From contig JAJYUJ010000011.1 in the NCBI GenBank assembly GCA_021792615.1, forward strand, positions 1 through 64,000: 64,000 bases of DNA, read 5' to 3'. The notes beneath the pieces are model-generated. The model had not been told where the DNA came from and searched no databases. It saw only the letters and a program-made list of their open reading frames with translations. Shown piece by piece: positions 56,672 to 64,000 of the stretch (the first letter of the stretch is position 1; the number at the start of each line of letters is the position of its first letter). Made by a program: the position numbers and the translations under genes. This DNA is from a bacterium (lineage in GTDB: Bacteria; JAMCPX01).

Positions 56672-56738
56672 TGTCATTCCGCACTTGATGCGGAATCCAG
56701 TTTTCTGTTTATGGATTCCCGCTTTCGCGGGAATGACA
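56672..56738. repeat. MITE-like TGTCATTC...GAATGACA element, copy 4
   Basis: This short version has ends TGTCATTCC and GGAATGACA, a left palindrome TTCCGCACTTGATGCGGAA and a right palindrome TTCCCGCTTTCGCGGGAA. At 67 bp it is the smallest copy of the family in the window. It sits between recO and the M50 gene and could form a hairpin in the transcript. Confidence 0.75.
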
Positions 56739-56790
56739 AAGGAGAAGATTATTTTATTGGTACTGACCATGAGTTGAAAGGAATTAAACT

Positions 56791-57705
56791 ATGAACAAAG
56801 ATTATATTGATAATACACAGATAGACCTCGAGCAGCTCCATGATGATTACTATGGATGGAAACAGCCCGAAAAGCCTAAAATAAAGATACTGACGCCCCT
56901 TATCTTGTTCTGCGTAACATTTATTGCCGTAGTCTTTGCAGGCGCATTTCAGTATGGGGTAAACCCTTTTACCAATTTATCGGAGGCATACAAAGGGCTG
57001 CCCTTTGCACTCATCCTGATGGGTATTCTCCTTTCCCATGAAATGGGACATTTTCTTATGTCCAAACATCACGATGTTGCGGCAACCCTGCCCTATTTCA
57101 TACCTGCACCGAACATACTCGGAACATTTGGGGCATTTATACGCATGAAATCGCCCATACCGGACCGCAATGCACTCGTTGATATCGGTGCAGCAGGACC
57201 GATTGCAGGCTTTGTCATAGCACTGCCTGCCCTTATAATCGGTATCAAGCTTTCTCCTCTTGTACCCATAGCATCCGTAAGCGGCATTACATTGGGGGAC
57301 TCGTTGCTCGTCAAATTTTTATCGTTCATTATAAGGCCGGGCATCCCTGCCGGTTACGAGATAGGACTCAGTCCTATAGCATTTGCTGGCTGGATAGGCA
57401 TGTTCGTCACCGCAATGAACCTCATACCCATAGGTCAGCTCGATGGCGGGCACATTGCATACGCACTTTTCGGCAAATGGTATAATGTAATTGCAAGGAT
57501 TGCGCTTATCACGCTTGTTGTCATGGGTATATGGGGATGGGAGGTATGGCTTTTCTGGGCATTGATTATCCTGATCCTCGGTATCAGGCATCCAAGCCCC
57601 ATGGACCCGTATCAGCCTCTCGACACAAAGAGAAAGGCAATTGCATGGTTTGCGATAATCATATTGATAATAACGTTTATACCGGTCCCATTCTCAGGAT
57701 TGTAA
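56791..57705 (+). CDS. Site-2 protease, M50 family (long type)
   Basis: This 304-residue membrane metalloprotease has HEMGH at about residues 83-87, ending the second hydrophobic segment, and the second zinc motif NLIPIGQLDGGHIAYAL near residue 210. A soluble N-terminal part of about 35 residues precedes the first helix. It matches site-2 proteases with a buried FIPAPNILGTFGAFIRMKSP segment, found widely in bacteria and plants (EGY-like). The substrate is unknown. AAAGGAA lies before the ATG. It is the third S2P family gene in the window. Confidence 0.87.
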   Translation: MNKDYIDNTQIDLEQLHDDYYGWKQPEKPKIKILTPLILFCVTFIAVVFAGAFQYGVNPFTNLSEAYKGLPFALILMGILLSHEMGHFLMSKHHDVAATLPYFIPAPNILGTFGAFIRMKSPIPDRNALVDIGAAGPIAGFVIALPALIIGIKLSPLVPIASVSGITLGDSLLVKFLSFIIRPGIPAGYEIGLSPIAFAGWIGMFVTAMNLIPIGQLDGGHIAYALFGKWYNVIARIALITLVVMGIWGWEVWLFWALIILILGIRHPSPMDPYQPLDTKRKAIAWFAIIILIITFIPVPFSGL

Positions 57706-57743
57706 GCGTTCGACAAAGCTAATCGCCGCATCATAAGCCGTTG

Positions 57744-57818
57744 CGAGGAGCCCGCCGGAGGCGGGTCGACGAAGCAATCTATAAGTTATTGATGTATAAA
57801 AACCGGGATTGCTCGACC
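57744..57818. repeat. Palindromic intergenic repeat with CCCGCCGGAGGCGGG
   Basis: The palindrome CCCGCCGGAGGCGGG (57751-57765) is followed by GGGTCGACGAAGCAATC, and about 25 bases on by the imperfect inverted copy GATTGCTCGACCC. The unit is non-coding and differs from the other repeat families here. The 298-bp gap 57706-58003 holds this repeat and the terminator at 57941-57966, and no gene. Confidence 0.6.
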
Positions 57819-57940
57819 CATCTCAGCTGTGTGCCCGCGTTAGCGATGAAAGTAATTCGAGTTTTTCATCAGCCTGAAAGATGCGATCCGGTGAATCACT
57901 GCTATTTTAGTTCGTTGTACAAAGGATTAATACGATAAAG

Positions 57941-57966
57941 AAACCCCGCCTTGTGAGCGGGGTTTT
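57941..57966. terminator. Bidirectional intrinsic terminator
   Basis: The stem AAACCCCGC-cttgtga-GCGGGGTTT ends in a short T run on the plus strand and has AAAG before it, so it can work in both directions. It lies between the plus-strand M50 gene and the convergent lipoprotein gene at 58004-59200. Confidence 0.8.
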
Positions 57967-58003
57967 AAATGTATCTCTTTTATTCTATTTTATGCGCTGA
58001 ATA

Positions 58004-59200
58004 TCAGTAGCCTATCATCAATACCGTGCCATTGACCGTAGCCATTGTCTGAGCATTCTGCAATGTACCAAATATGCCGGGGAAGGTAACAGTCTGGTTA
58101 TTCTGCAACCTGACTACTCCGGTATATCCGTAAGTAATCGTTGCACCCTTAGCTGTCGGGTTGGTCGTGAAGTTCGGCGTAAGGGTCAGAGTCATTCCAT
58201 TCGCCGACAGGGTCGCATTTACCGCAGGTGCACCAAGCACACCACCAGAACCGCCCGAAAGTGCTGCAGTAAAGAGCGTTGTATCTATCATAACAGGCTG
58301 GTTGAAGGTGATAGTGAGTACACCGCTTGGAGTAATTGCAGACTGTACCGAGTTGGTCGCAGTTACTACGTAGAGAAGAGGCATGGCCGTTGGTACCATA
58401 TGGATGGCAAAAGTCGACGGAAATAACCCGACTTGAATGGGCATACCCGGCAACACTGGGAAAGTTGGATCGTTCAATATTTCGCCATTGAATGTCAGGG
58501 AAGCTGCCTGGAGGTAGTAAGAGCCGCCAAGGACAAGTGTTCCGCTGGTGAATGTGGCCAATCCCTGTGCATTGGTCGTAGCTTGCAAGCTTGGGTACAG
58601 GCCGCTCGAAGGGGCGAGTCTATCGCCGCTTACAGGAACGGTTGTAAAATTATTGGTTACGTTTTGCTTTAAATTCACCGTTGCGTTAGGAATGGGTAAT
58701 CCGGTCGGATCGTATACATAAACATTTAAATCGGCAGGAGCAGATCCCTCAGGATAAAGATAGATATCGCCGATCATGTTATACTGATTATCGACAATCG
58801 GTGCATTTGTCGTATTGTTTACGGTCGCCTGCAGCTCCACATCTCCTTCAAACGGCTGATACCCGGGTTCTGCCACATCAATCCTGTATCGAATCTCTCC
58901 GGTATTAATATCAACAGGAATGTTGTTGAAGGCATAATCCCCGCATAGCGGATTCTTTGGGTCGGTAATCAGCATATTTGGGCCTCGGACCGATGTTCCC
59001 TGGATCAAGTACACCTTGAGATTACTCCCGCTGATGGGGTCACCGGTAATGGCATCCATAATCTTTCCCTGGATTGAACCTGTGATGTTATAATATTGCA
59101 GGCCGTTTGTGTTGGGATTATTGGTATTTGAGGTTGAACCGCATCCCCATAACATCCCTCCTACGAGCACCAAGCTTAAAACAAACAATACTTTTTTCAT
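58004..59200 (-). CDS. Lipoprotein with carboxypeptidase-regulatory-like and Ig-like domains
   Basis: This 398-residue protein has a signal peptide ending MLWGCGS, a plausible lipobox with Cys near residue 20, then an Asn/Thr-rich linker. A carboxypeptidase-regulatory-like beta-sandwich follows (about 40-125; IQGKIMDAITGDPISGSNL), a second similar one (about 155-245; VYDPTGLPIPNATVNL) and a C-terminal Ig-like domain (about 275-385; GVLTITFNQPV). It is likely a surface or periplasmic lipoprotein binding carbohydrate or protein. The start at 59200 follows GGAGAAAA; an upstream ATG at 59248 would put 16 residues before the signal. Confidence 0.8.
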   Translation of the reverse strand: MKKVLFVLSLVLVGGMLWGCGSTSNTNNPNTNGLQYYNITGSIQGKIMDAITGDPISGSNLKVYLIQGTSVRGPNMLITDPKNPLCGDYAFNNIPVDINTGEIRYRIDVAEPGYQPFEGDVELQATVNNTTNAPIVDNQYNMIGDIYLYPEGSAPADLNVYVYDPTGLPIPNATVNLKQNVTNNFTTVPVSGDRLAPSSGLYPSLQATTNAQGLATFTSGTLVLGGSYYLQAASLTFNGEILNDPTFPVLPGMPIQVGLFPSTFAIHMVPTAMPLLYVVTATNSVQSAITPSGVLTITFNQPVMIDTTLFTAALSGGSGGVLGAPAVNATLSANGMTLTLTPNFTTNPTAKGATITYGYTGVVRLQNNQTVTFPGIFGTLQNAQTMATVNGTVLMIGY

Positions 59201-59325
59201 TGGATTTTTCTCCTTTTTTCCAAGATTATCACTTTCTATGGAATACAAGGATAAAAGTCAATAGTTTTATTTGGAACTATTTTTAACTGACAAATCGTAT
59301 AAAAGAGGGAATTCCCCGTTTCCCC

Positions 59326-61437
59326 TCATACTTCTATAAAGCTGATTGCCTTTTTATCCGATTCGTAAAGATGCCGGTAAAGCATGTCTTTATCCTGCTT
59401 TTCGAGGTCAATGTTGCCGTTCACGATATCGAATGCAGTGTCCTTTGCCAGCTTGAGTATGTCAATATCATGAATGATACTCGCCATCTTGAAATCAGGC
59501 ATACCGGATTGCTTAATGCCCAGCATCTCGCCGGGGCCCCTTATCTCAAGGTCCATCTCCGCTATTTTAAACCCGTCGCTGGTCTTGACCATTGCGCCAA
59601 GCCTCTTGCGGGCAGTAACGGTAAGACTATGGGCATACAGTATGCACAGGGACTGCTCGCTCCCCCTGCCTACCCTGCCTCTGAGCTGATGAAGCTGGGA
59701 TAAGCCGAATCGTTCTGCGTGCTCTATCATCATAACCGTGGCATTCGGGACATCAATACCCACCTCTATGACCGTGGTAGCAACAAGCATATTCACCAGG
59801 CCGGTTCTGAAATCATCCATAATCCGGTCCCGGTCATTATTCTTTACCCTGCCGTGGAGCAGTTCCACCTTATATTCTTTGAACACCTTCTTCAGTTCTT
59901 CGTACATCTTCGTTGCGGCCATAAGCTCAAGGGCGTCAGATTCTTCAATCAAGGGATATACGACATAAACCTGAGACCCTTTTTTCATTTCATCACGCAA
60001 AATCCCGTAGATCTCCTGTCTCTGGCTTGTCTTGTAAAACAAGAGGGTCTTTACAGGTTTTTTGTGCGGCGGCATCTGGCGTATGACGGAAATATCCAGG
60101 TCACCATACGCTGTCATGGCAAGGGTACGCGGGATGGGAGTTGCCGTCATAATGAGCATGTGAGGGTTATTTCCTTTCTTTTTCAGTTCCATCCTCTGGA
60201 CAACACCAAACCTGTGCTGTTCGTCTATGACGATGAGCCCGCAGTTATGGAACTTCACCTCCGGTTGTATCAGTGCATGGGTACCGATGATTAGATTCAG
60301 CGAGCCGTCCGATAGCCGCGTAAGTATCTGTCTCCTCTCCAACTCTTTTGTATCGCCCTTCAGGAGATCGAAGGTTATATCCATTCCGGCAGTGAGCGCC
60401 CGTATCGTGGTATAATGCTGCTGCGCGAGCAGCTCTGTAGGGGCCATAAATGCAGCCTGATAGCCATTATTGATGGCAAGCAAAGCAGCGTACAGCGCAA
60501 CGACGGTCTTCCCGCTGCCGACATCTCCCTGTAAAAGCCTGTTCATGGGATAACCAGTTGCAAGGTCATGGAATATTTCTTTGATGACATACCCCTGGTC
60601 ATCCGTGAGTGTAAACGGCAGGCTTTTATCGAGTGCGGCTATATAATCCATTTTTGAGGACTTTATGCCGGGTAACGGCATGGAAAAAACAATGCCGTCC
60701 TTTTTCAGGCTTGCCTGTTTTTTGAGTGCCAGTGCTATTTCAAAAAAGAAAAATTCATCGAATTTTATCCTTCTATGGAACGCGGACACCTGTGTATTCA
60801 GGGCATCCAAAGAGACATCGTCAGAGGGGAAATGAAGGTTATACAGGGATTCGTTCAAATCGGACAGTATGCACTTTTGTTTTATCAGACCCGGCAGGTA
60901 ATCATGAACCGTGGTAATAGAGGCATCGAGTGCGTTTTTCATGATTTTGCGTAACACCCTTTGTGGAATACCTTCGATTGCAGAGTACACCGGCACTATC
61001 CTCCCGAAATTTAGCGTGTCATCGCCTTCGAGATCGAACTCCTCGATATCCGGGTGGATCATCTGCGGACGGCCTGCATACGACCGTATGTCTCCATAGG
61101 CAAGGATACGTGCACCTGTCCTGAACCTCTTGACCATGTATGCATACTCGAAATTAAACCACACAAGGGAAAGATAGCCGGTATTGTCTTTCAGAATAAC
61201 CTCGAACAAGCTCCTGCCCTTGAAGTTCTTCAGGGATACCTTGGAAACCTCTCCGATAACAACCTCTTTTACGCCGAACCGTGCGGAAGCTATTTTGCTA
61301 ATCTGCCTCCGGTCTTCATAACGGATCGGGAAAAAATACGTGAGAGACGAAAGGTCTGTAATACCTTTCTTTTCGAACAACCTTGCCCGCTGCGGACCTA
61401 CGCCTTTAATGTACTGGATTGAATCATGAGAATCCAT
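59326..61437 (-). CDS. recG: ATP-dependent DNA helicase RecG
   Basis: RecG reverses stalled replication forks and drives branch migration. The 703-residue protein has the N-terminal wedge domain (about 50-160), Walker A GDVGSGKTVVAL near residue 312, the DEQH box (VIDEQHRFGV) near 405, motif III MTATPIPRTLAMT, and in the second RecA domain EVGIDVPNATVM and QLRGRVGRG. Length is at the short end of the family; the extra N-terminal extension of some RecGs is absent. The four-helix-bundle gene lies 58 bases upstream. Confidence 0.97.
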   Translation of the reverse strand: MDSHDSIQYIKGVGPQRARLFEKKGITDLSSLTYFFPIRYEDRRQISKIASARFGVKEVVIGEVSKVSLKNFKGRSLFEVILKDNTGYLSLVWFNFEYAYMVKRFRTGARILAYGDIRSYAGRPQMIHPDIEEFDLEGDDTLNFGRIVPVYSAIEGIPQRVLRKIMKNALDASITTVHDYLPGLIKQKCILSDLNESLYNLHFPSDDVSLDALNTQVSAFHRRIKFDEFFFFEIALALKKQASLKKDGIVFSMPLPGIKSSKMDYIAALDKSLPFTLTDDQGYVIKEIFHDLATGYPMNRLLQGDVGSGKTVVALYAALLAINNGYQAAFMAPTELLAQQHYTTIRALTAGMDITFDLLKGDTKELERRQILTRLSDGSLNLIIGTHALIQPEVKFHNCGLIVIDEQHRFGVVQRMELKKKGNNPHMLIMTATPIPRTLAMTAYGDLDISVIRQMPPHKKPVKTLLFYKTSQRQEIYGILRDEMKKGSQVYVVYPLIEESDALELMAATKMYEELKKVFKEYKVELLHGRVKNNDRDRIMDDFRTGLVNMLVATTVIEVGIDVPNATVMMIEHAERFGLSQLHQLRGRVGRGSEQSLCILYAHSLTVTARKRLGAMVKTSDGFKIAEMDLEIRGPGEMLGIKQSGMPDFKMASIIHDIDILKLAKDTAFDIVNGNIDLEKQDKDMLYRHLYESDKKAISFIEV

Positions 61438-61495
61438 TAGAATAGTAGCGAGGGGTGAGTAGCGAGTAGTGATGAGGAAATAGAAAGAACTGTCA

Positions 61496-61867
61496 TTATT
61501 TACGGCCGTTTATTGATTGTATCAGACCTGATAACATCCTTGCTATTTCCTCGATTTGATCAACAAAGCTTACGTTATTGAGGATGTATTCTAAATCCTT
61601 TGAAAGGATTATATAATAAGAAAGTTCGTCAAGAGATGCCTGGGCGATATTGTAAAACTTTGTTTTATCTTTGATGCCATGTTTTCTAAAACCTTCTGTG
61701 ATGTTTGCAGGGACTGATACAGCCGCCCTCCGCATCTGTGAAACAAGCCCATATTTTTCTTCTTTAGGATATTCTTTTGTGATCTTATATATATCAATCA
61801 CCAAACTATGGGCCTTTTGCCAAACTTGCAAATCCTTAAAGGTATTAATGTTATTATTACTACTCAT
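61496..61867 (-). CDS. Four-helix-bundle protein (S23-like)
   Basis: This 123-residue protein belongs to the S23/four-helix-bundle family, with the signature FKDLQVWQKAHSLVIDIYKI at the N-terminus and RRAAVSVPANITEGF in the second helix pair. Members occur in 23S rRNA intervening sequences and as stand-alone genes; their role is unclear, and they may bind RNA. The start codon lies inside the first copy of a short repeat (61862-61920). Confidence 0.88.
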   Translation of the reverse strand: MSSNNNINTFKDLQVWQKAHSLVIDIYKITKEYPKEEKYGLVSQMRRAAVSVPANITEGFRKHGIKDKTKFYNIAQASLDELSYYIILSKDLEYILNNVSFVDQIEEIARMLSGLIQSINGRK

Positions 61868-61920
61868 TCCTCACTACTTTCTTCTCCCCCCTCATTCCTC
61901 ACTACTCATTCCTCACTACT
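61862..61920. repeat. Short direct repeats ACTCATTCCTCACTACT
   Basis: The unit ACTCATTCCTCACTACT occurs at 61862-61878 and 61904-61920, with a nearly complete copy (lacking the first A) at 61891-61906. The second and third overlap by a few bases. Similar C/T-rich text appears near 49390-49440. It includes the start codon of the four-helix-bundle gene. Confidence 0.7.
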
Positions 61921-61929
61921 AAAATAAAA

Positions 61930-62004
61930 CGTCCCCAACGGGATTTGAACCCGTGTTACCACCTTGAAAGGGTGATGTCCTTGGCCGGTCTAGACGATGG
62001 GGAC
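61930..62004 (-). tRNA. tRNA-Glu (anticodon UUC)
   Basis: On the minus strand the sequence begins GTCCCCATCGTCTAGACC and the acceptor stem GTCCCCA pairs with TGGGGAC. The anticodon loop is CTTTCAA between CACC and GGTG stems, giving anticodon TTC (Glu). The T arm GGGTTCAAATCCC is intact. CCA is not encoded. It is 75 nt with the discriminator G at 61930. Confidence 0.95.
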
Positions 62005-62012
62005 ATAAAATT

Positions 62013-62085
62013 TGAGCCGCGCCGGGATCGAACCGGCGACCCTTTGCTTAAAAGGCAAATGCTCTACCGACTGAGCTAGCGGCTC
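62013..62085 (-). tRNA. tRNA-Lys (anticodon UUU)
   Basis: On the minus strand the sequence begins GAGCCGCTAGCTCAGTCGG and the acceptor stem GAGCCGC pairs with GCGGCTC, followed by discriminator A. The loop CTTTTAA between TTTGC and GCAAA gives anticodon TTT (Lys). The T arm CCGGTTCGATCCCGG is perfect. CCA is not encoded. The 5' end abuts the stop codon of the DUF5618-like gene, and tRNA-Glu follows 8 bases downstream. Confidence 0.95.
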
Positions 62086-62469
62086 TCAATCAATCTTTTC
62101 TATAAAAGACCTTGCTGCTTTCAAATAATCTTTAACAGCATTCGTATCATAAATAAGTCCTCTATAATAGCCTGCTATATGCAAAGCATCATAGAGTTTA
62201 TCAAATTCTCTCAAAAGTCTGCCGTTATGTCCTGTGTGAGACATATATTTTTTTAACAACACCTTATATTCATCCACTGACTTTGGGAGTTCCTTTTTTA
62301 AAAAACCTTTTCTCTCAAGAAGGTATTCATTTATCGCCTCTAAAATGGCAAGATATGCGGTGCCCATTGCCTCTCTTACAGGCTTAACATCTGTATACGT
62401 ATCATCTTCTACAGGGACTTTCTTTAAGATCTCTTTTGCATTGTTTAAATATCTTATAGCTTCTTTCAT
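62086..62469 (-). CDS. DUF5618-like small helical protein
   Basis: This 127-residue protein is all-helical and matches what I recall of the DUF5618 family: MKEAIRYLNNAKEILKKVP at the start, GTAYLAILEAINEYLL, KELPKSVDEYKVLLKKY and LHIAGYYRGLIYD. The fold may be HEPN-like. Function is unknown. Its stop codon touches the 5' end of tRNA-Lys, so the tRNA promoter must lie inside this gene or the tRNAs are processed from its transcript. The inverted-repeat element at 62521-62618 lies just upstream. Confidence 0.75.
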   Translation of the reverse strand: MKEAIRYLNNAKEILKKVPVEDDTYTDVKPVREAMGTAYLAILEAINEYLLERKGFLKKELPKSVDEYKVLLKKYMSHTGHNGRLLREFDKLYDALHIAGYYRGLIYDTNAVKDYLKAARSFIEKID

Positions 62470-62520
62470 GTAAACACCGTTTTTAAATATTATATACTGT
62501 AGAGATTATGTCAAGACAAA

Positions 62521-62618
62521 TCCCGTTAGAAAGTATACAATTGTTGAGATATCCACGGTAAATCGGAGGAACTCTGGTTCATCTTTTCTTCATACTATGG
62601 ATAAGATTTCTAACGGGA
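62521..62618. repeat. CCCGTTAGAAA terminal-inverted-repeat element, copy 2
   Basis: The 12-bp ends TCCCGTTAGAAA and TTTCTAACGGGA are perfect inverted repeats around 74 bases of other sequence. They share 11 bases (CCCGTTAGAAA) with the ends at 35530-35622. It sits upstream of the DUF5618-like gene and next to the tRNA pair. Confidence 0.7.
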
Positions 62619-62625
62619 CAAAACA

Positions 62626-62656
62626 CAAAAAAAGAGGGGGCAAAGCCCCCTCTTTT
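62626..62656 (-). terminator. Intrinsic terminator of the secreted-protein gene
   Basis: The stem GAGGGGGC-aaa-GCCCCCTC (62634-62652) is followed on the minus strand by seven Ts (AAAAAAA on the plus strand at the left). It ends the gene at 62682-64000. The T run on the plus side is short. Confidence 0.85.
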
Positions 62657-62681
62657 GAATTCACACTATTTATACAAACCT

Positions 62682-64000
62682 TTACCAGATCGGGTTGTAA
62701 CCAACAGTTGTTGTATATGGTGACCCGGTTGTCGAATCCGTAAACAAACCGTAGATACCGCCTGCGATGACCTTGTCAAGCCTGTAGTTGTCTGCAGGTA
62801 CGAAATTTGCTGTAGCATTTGCAGGACATGAACCCGCAAGTGTGCCCTCGGTAGAGCCCTGTGCTTCACAGAACTCAAGCATCTGACTCAAGTCGATTGA
62901 AAGTACGCCATCCATGGTTGGATCGCTGAATGATATGTACGGAATCATAGCGGGTACCGTCAATTGCATACCAAGCAGGCTGCCGGTAAATAGATTTGCT
63001 GCAGTAAACGGTACAGAAATACCGTCTGGCGCTATAGAGTTTGTTCCATCGGTAAAGTGGCTTACATCACCTGCCTCATAATACCAGGGCACGCCAGTTG
63101 TTGTAGCGGTGACCTCCGCCTCTACCTGGAACTGGCCAACCGGCGTCGTTGTGGTCCACGAACTCGTTGATAATGTCGGGAAGAAGTGACGCAAGGGCTG
63201 GGGATTGGCAAAAAAGGCATTCGGATCAAGGCTCATGACATTTGTCTGGAATGACATTGCAGTCAAACCAACTGCACCTAATAGGTTATTGATGTCTATC
63301 GGTACAATGTCCGGTGTTCCGTTCGTCAGATTGTTCGAAAACTCTGTCAGCAATGCATCCATATCAGGCATTACATTTTTTGATACCCTGGCCGGTAGTG
63401 TGATGGTCTCTGCACCGGTTAAATTCTGTACTATATTCACCCATGTTGAATTTGTGTAGTATAAAGCCCCTACGGTGAACGTATCGCCGCCGTCTACCAC
63501 GCCATCACCATTTACATCATTATAAGACAGTACCTTTGCAGTATTGCCTTTATCGAGCTGGAGACTGGCATTCAATCCGTTTATCTCTTTCAATGCTGCA
63601 TTTATTTCATTGCCTGCATTGGTTATGTCCGCCGGCCCTGTGCCCTGAACGTTAAATGCGAGGAGTGTCGGTGCCGCTGTAAATATACTGGCCAGGCCTC
63701 TCACAAGACCTATAGGGTCGGATGAATTCAGCTTCGGCAGGCCACCACCGCCGGTAAACATAGATATAAGAGCAGAGGTATCGAGAGCGTGTGCACTGAG
63801 CACATTGATGACTGCAAGTAATGAATTTGCAGTGGAACCAAGGACCTTTGCCTCTGCAGGTCCCCATTGTGATCCGAAAGCAAACTGTGCATTCACCGAA
63901 GACGGCAGAGCCGATAAAGGACCGGAAAGAGAAGATGAAAGCGATGAAAGACTCTGGAGAGAACTTAAGTCCAACTGTACGGTAACCGGAAGGGTCGGCA
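62682..64000 (-). CDS. Secreted protein with EF-hand-like loop, 5'-truncated by window edge
   Basis: The open frame continues past the right edge without a start, so only the last 438 codons are seen; a TTG at 63974 is not a convincing start. The visible part is Ser-, Thr-, Ala- and Gly-rich with few charges, as in exported proteins. A calcium-binding dockerin/EF-hand-like loop NDVNGDGVVDGGD lies in the middle. Hydrophobic FTGGGG and LSSLSSSLSGP stretches are low-complexity. Two cysteine pairs occur near the C-terminus. Composition resembles the lipoprotein at 58004-59200, but no family is recognised. The stop is followed by the terminator at 62626-62656. Confidence 0.7.
   Translation of the reverse strand, partial: PTLPVTVQLDLSSLQSLSSLSSSLSGPLSALPSSVNAQFAFGSQWGPAEAKVLGSTANSLLAVINVLSAHALDTSALISMFTGGGGLPKLNSSDPIGLVRGLASIFTAAPTLLAFNVQGTGPADITNAGNEINAALKEINGLNASLQLDKGNTAKVLSYNDVNGDGVVDGGDTFTVGALYYTNSTWVNIVQNLTGAETITLPARVSKNVMPDMDALLTEFSNNLTNGTPDIVPIDINNLLGAVGLTAMSFQTNVMSLDPNAFFANPQPLRHFFPTLSTSSWTTTTPVGQFQVEAEVTATTTGVPWYYEAGDVSHFTDGTNSIAPDGISVPFTAANLFTGSLLGMQLTVPAMIPYISFSDPTMDGVLSIDLSQMLEFCEAQGSTEGTLAGSCPANATANFVPADNYRLDKVIAGGIYGLFTDSTTGSPYTTTVGYNPIW

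Noticed and set aside
61930-62618. tRNA-associated integrative element
   Set aside because: No integrase, no duplicated tRNA 3' end and no second attachment site were seen; the repeats nearby are small elements only.

Overview
The window is a bacterial chromosome segment, most likely from an anaerobic member of the Deltaproteobacteria/Desulfobacterota. This is an inference from gene content and order, because there is no rRNA to test it. The supporting signs are a two-subunit pyruvate carboxylase, an M50 protease-trpS-scpA-scpB string, a hisB-hisH-hisA-hisF-hisIE block, a MEMO1-family protein, and many palindromic intergenic repeats of the kind common in that group. No phage, CRISPR array or complete insertion sequence was seen.

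Layout. 1-636: duplicated MITE-like repeats. 637-6276 (+): short-chain dehydrogenase, plsY, pycA, pycB and a MEMO1-family protein. 6288-9767 (-): part of the histidine operon (imidazole-glycerol-phosphate branch). 9841-14878 (-): CoA transferase III, a polyprenol-phosphate mannosyltransferase-like GT2 and two GT39-like membrane glycosyltransferases. 14962-20939 (-): a tightly overlapped run of uppS, dxr, rseP, tsaB, MoxR ATPase and VWA protein, with cdsA missing from its usual place between uppS and dxr. 21002-22000 (-): exported alpha/beta hydrolase.

22602-29338 (+) is a visibly AT-richer accessory island of exported proteins: a HEAT-repeat protein, a 1546-residue multidomain surface protein, a seven-bladed propeller lipoprotein and a tiny membrane/exported peptide. 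It ends at a decayed radC remnant. 30054-35402 (+) returns to housekeeping genes: ctpA, an ftsB-like gene, a GAF-GGDEF cyclase, pdxJ and a cytidylate-kinase-like/BON fusion.

35747-41556 (-): DHA2 transporter with a strong operator-like palindrome upstream, polA without proofreading residues, and nnr. 41687-45731 (+): M50 protease, trpS, scpA, scpB and rnhB. 45989-50735 (-): TPR protein, large GT-C-like membrane protein and MFS transporter, separated by palindromic repeats. 50818-57705 (+): two overlapping, strongly divergent methyl-accepting-chemotaxis-like receptors, recO and a third site-2 protease. 58004-64000 (-): lipoprotein, recG, four-helix-bundle protein, tRNA-Glu, tRNA-Lys, a DUF5618-like protein and the 3' part of a secreted protein that runs off the right edge.

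The most interesting material is the tandem receptor pair that has lost the canonical CheA/CheW-contact tip, the AT-rich surface-protein island next to a radC scar, the kinase-like/BON fusion, and several families of terminal-inverted-repeat elements: TGTCATTC...GAATGACA (four copies), CCCGTTAGAAA...TTTCTAACGGG (two copies), and a nested 324-bp element at 44751-45074. No wholly new multi-gene defence or biosynthetic system could be supported from the sequence alone.
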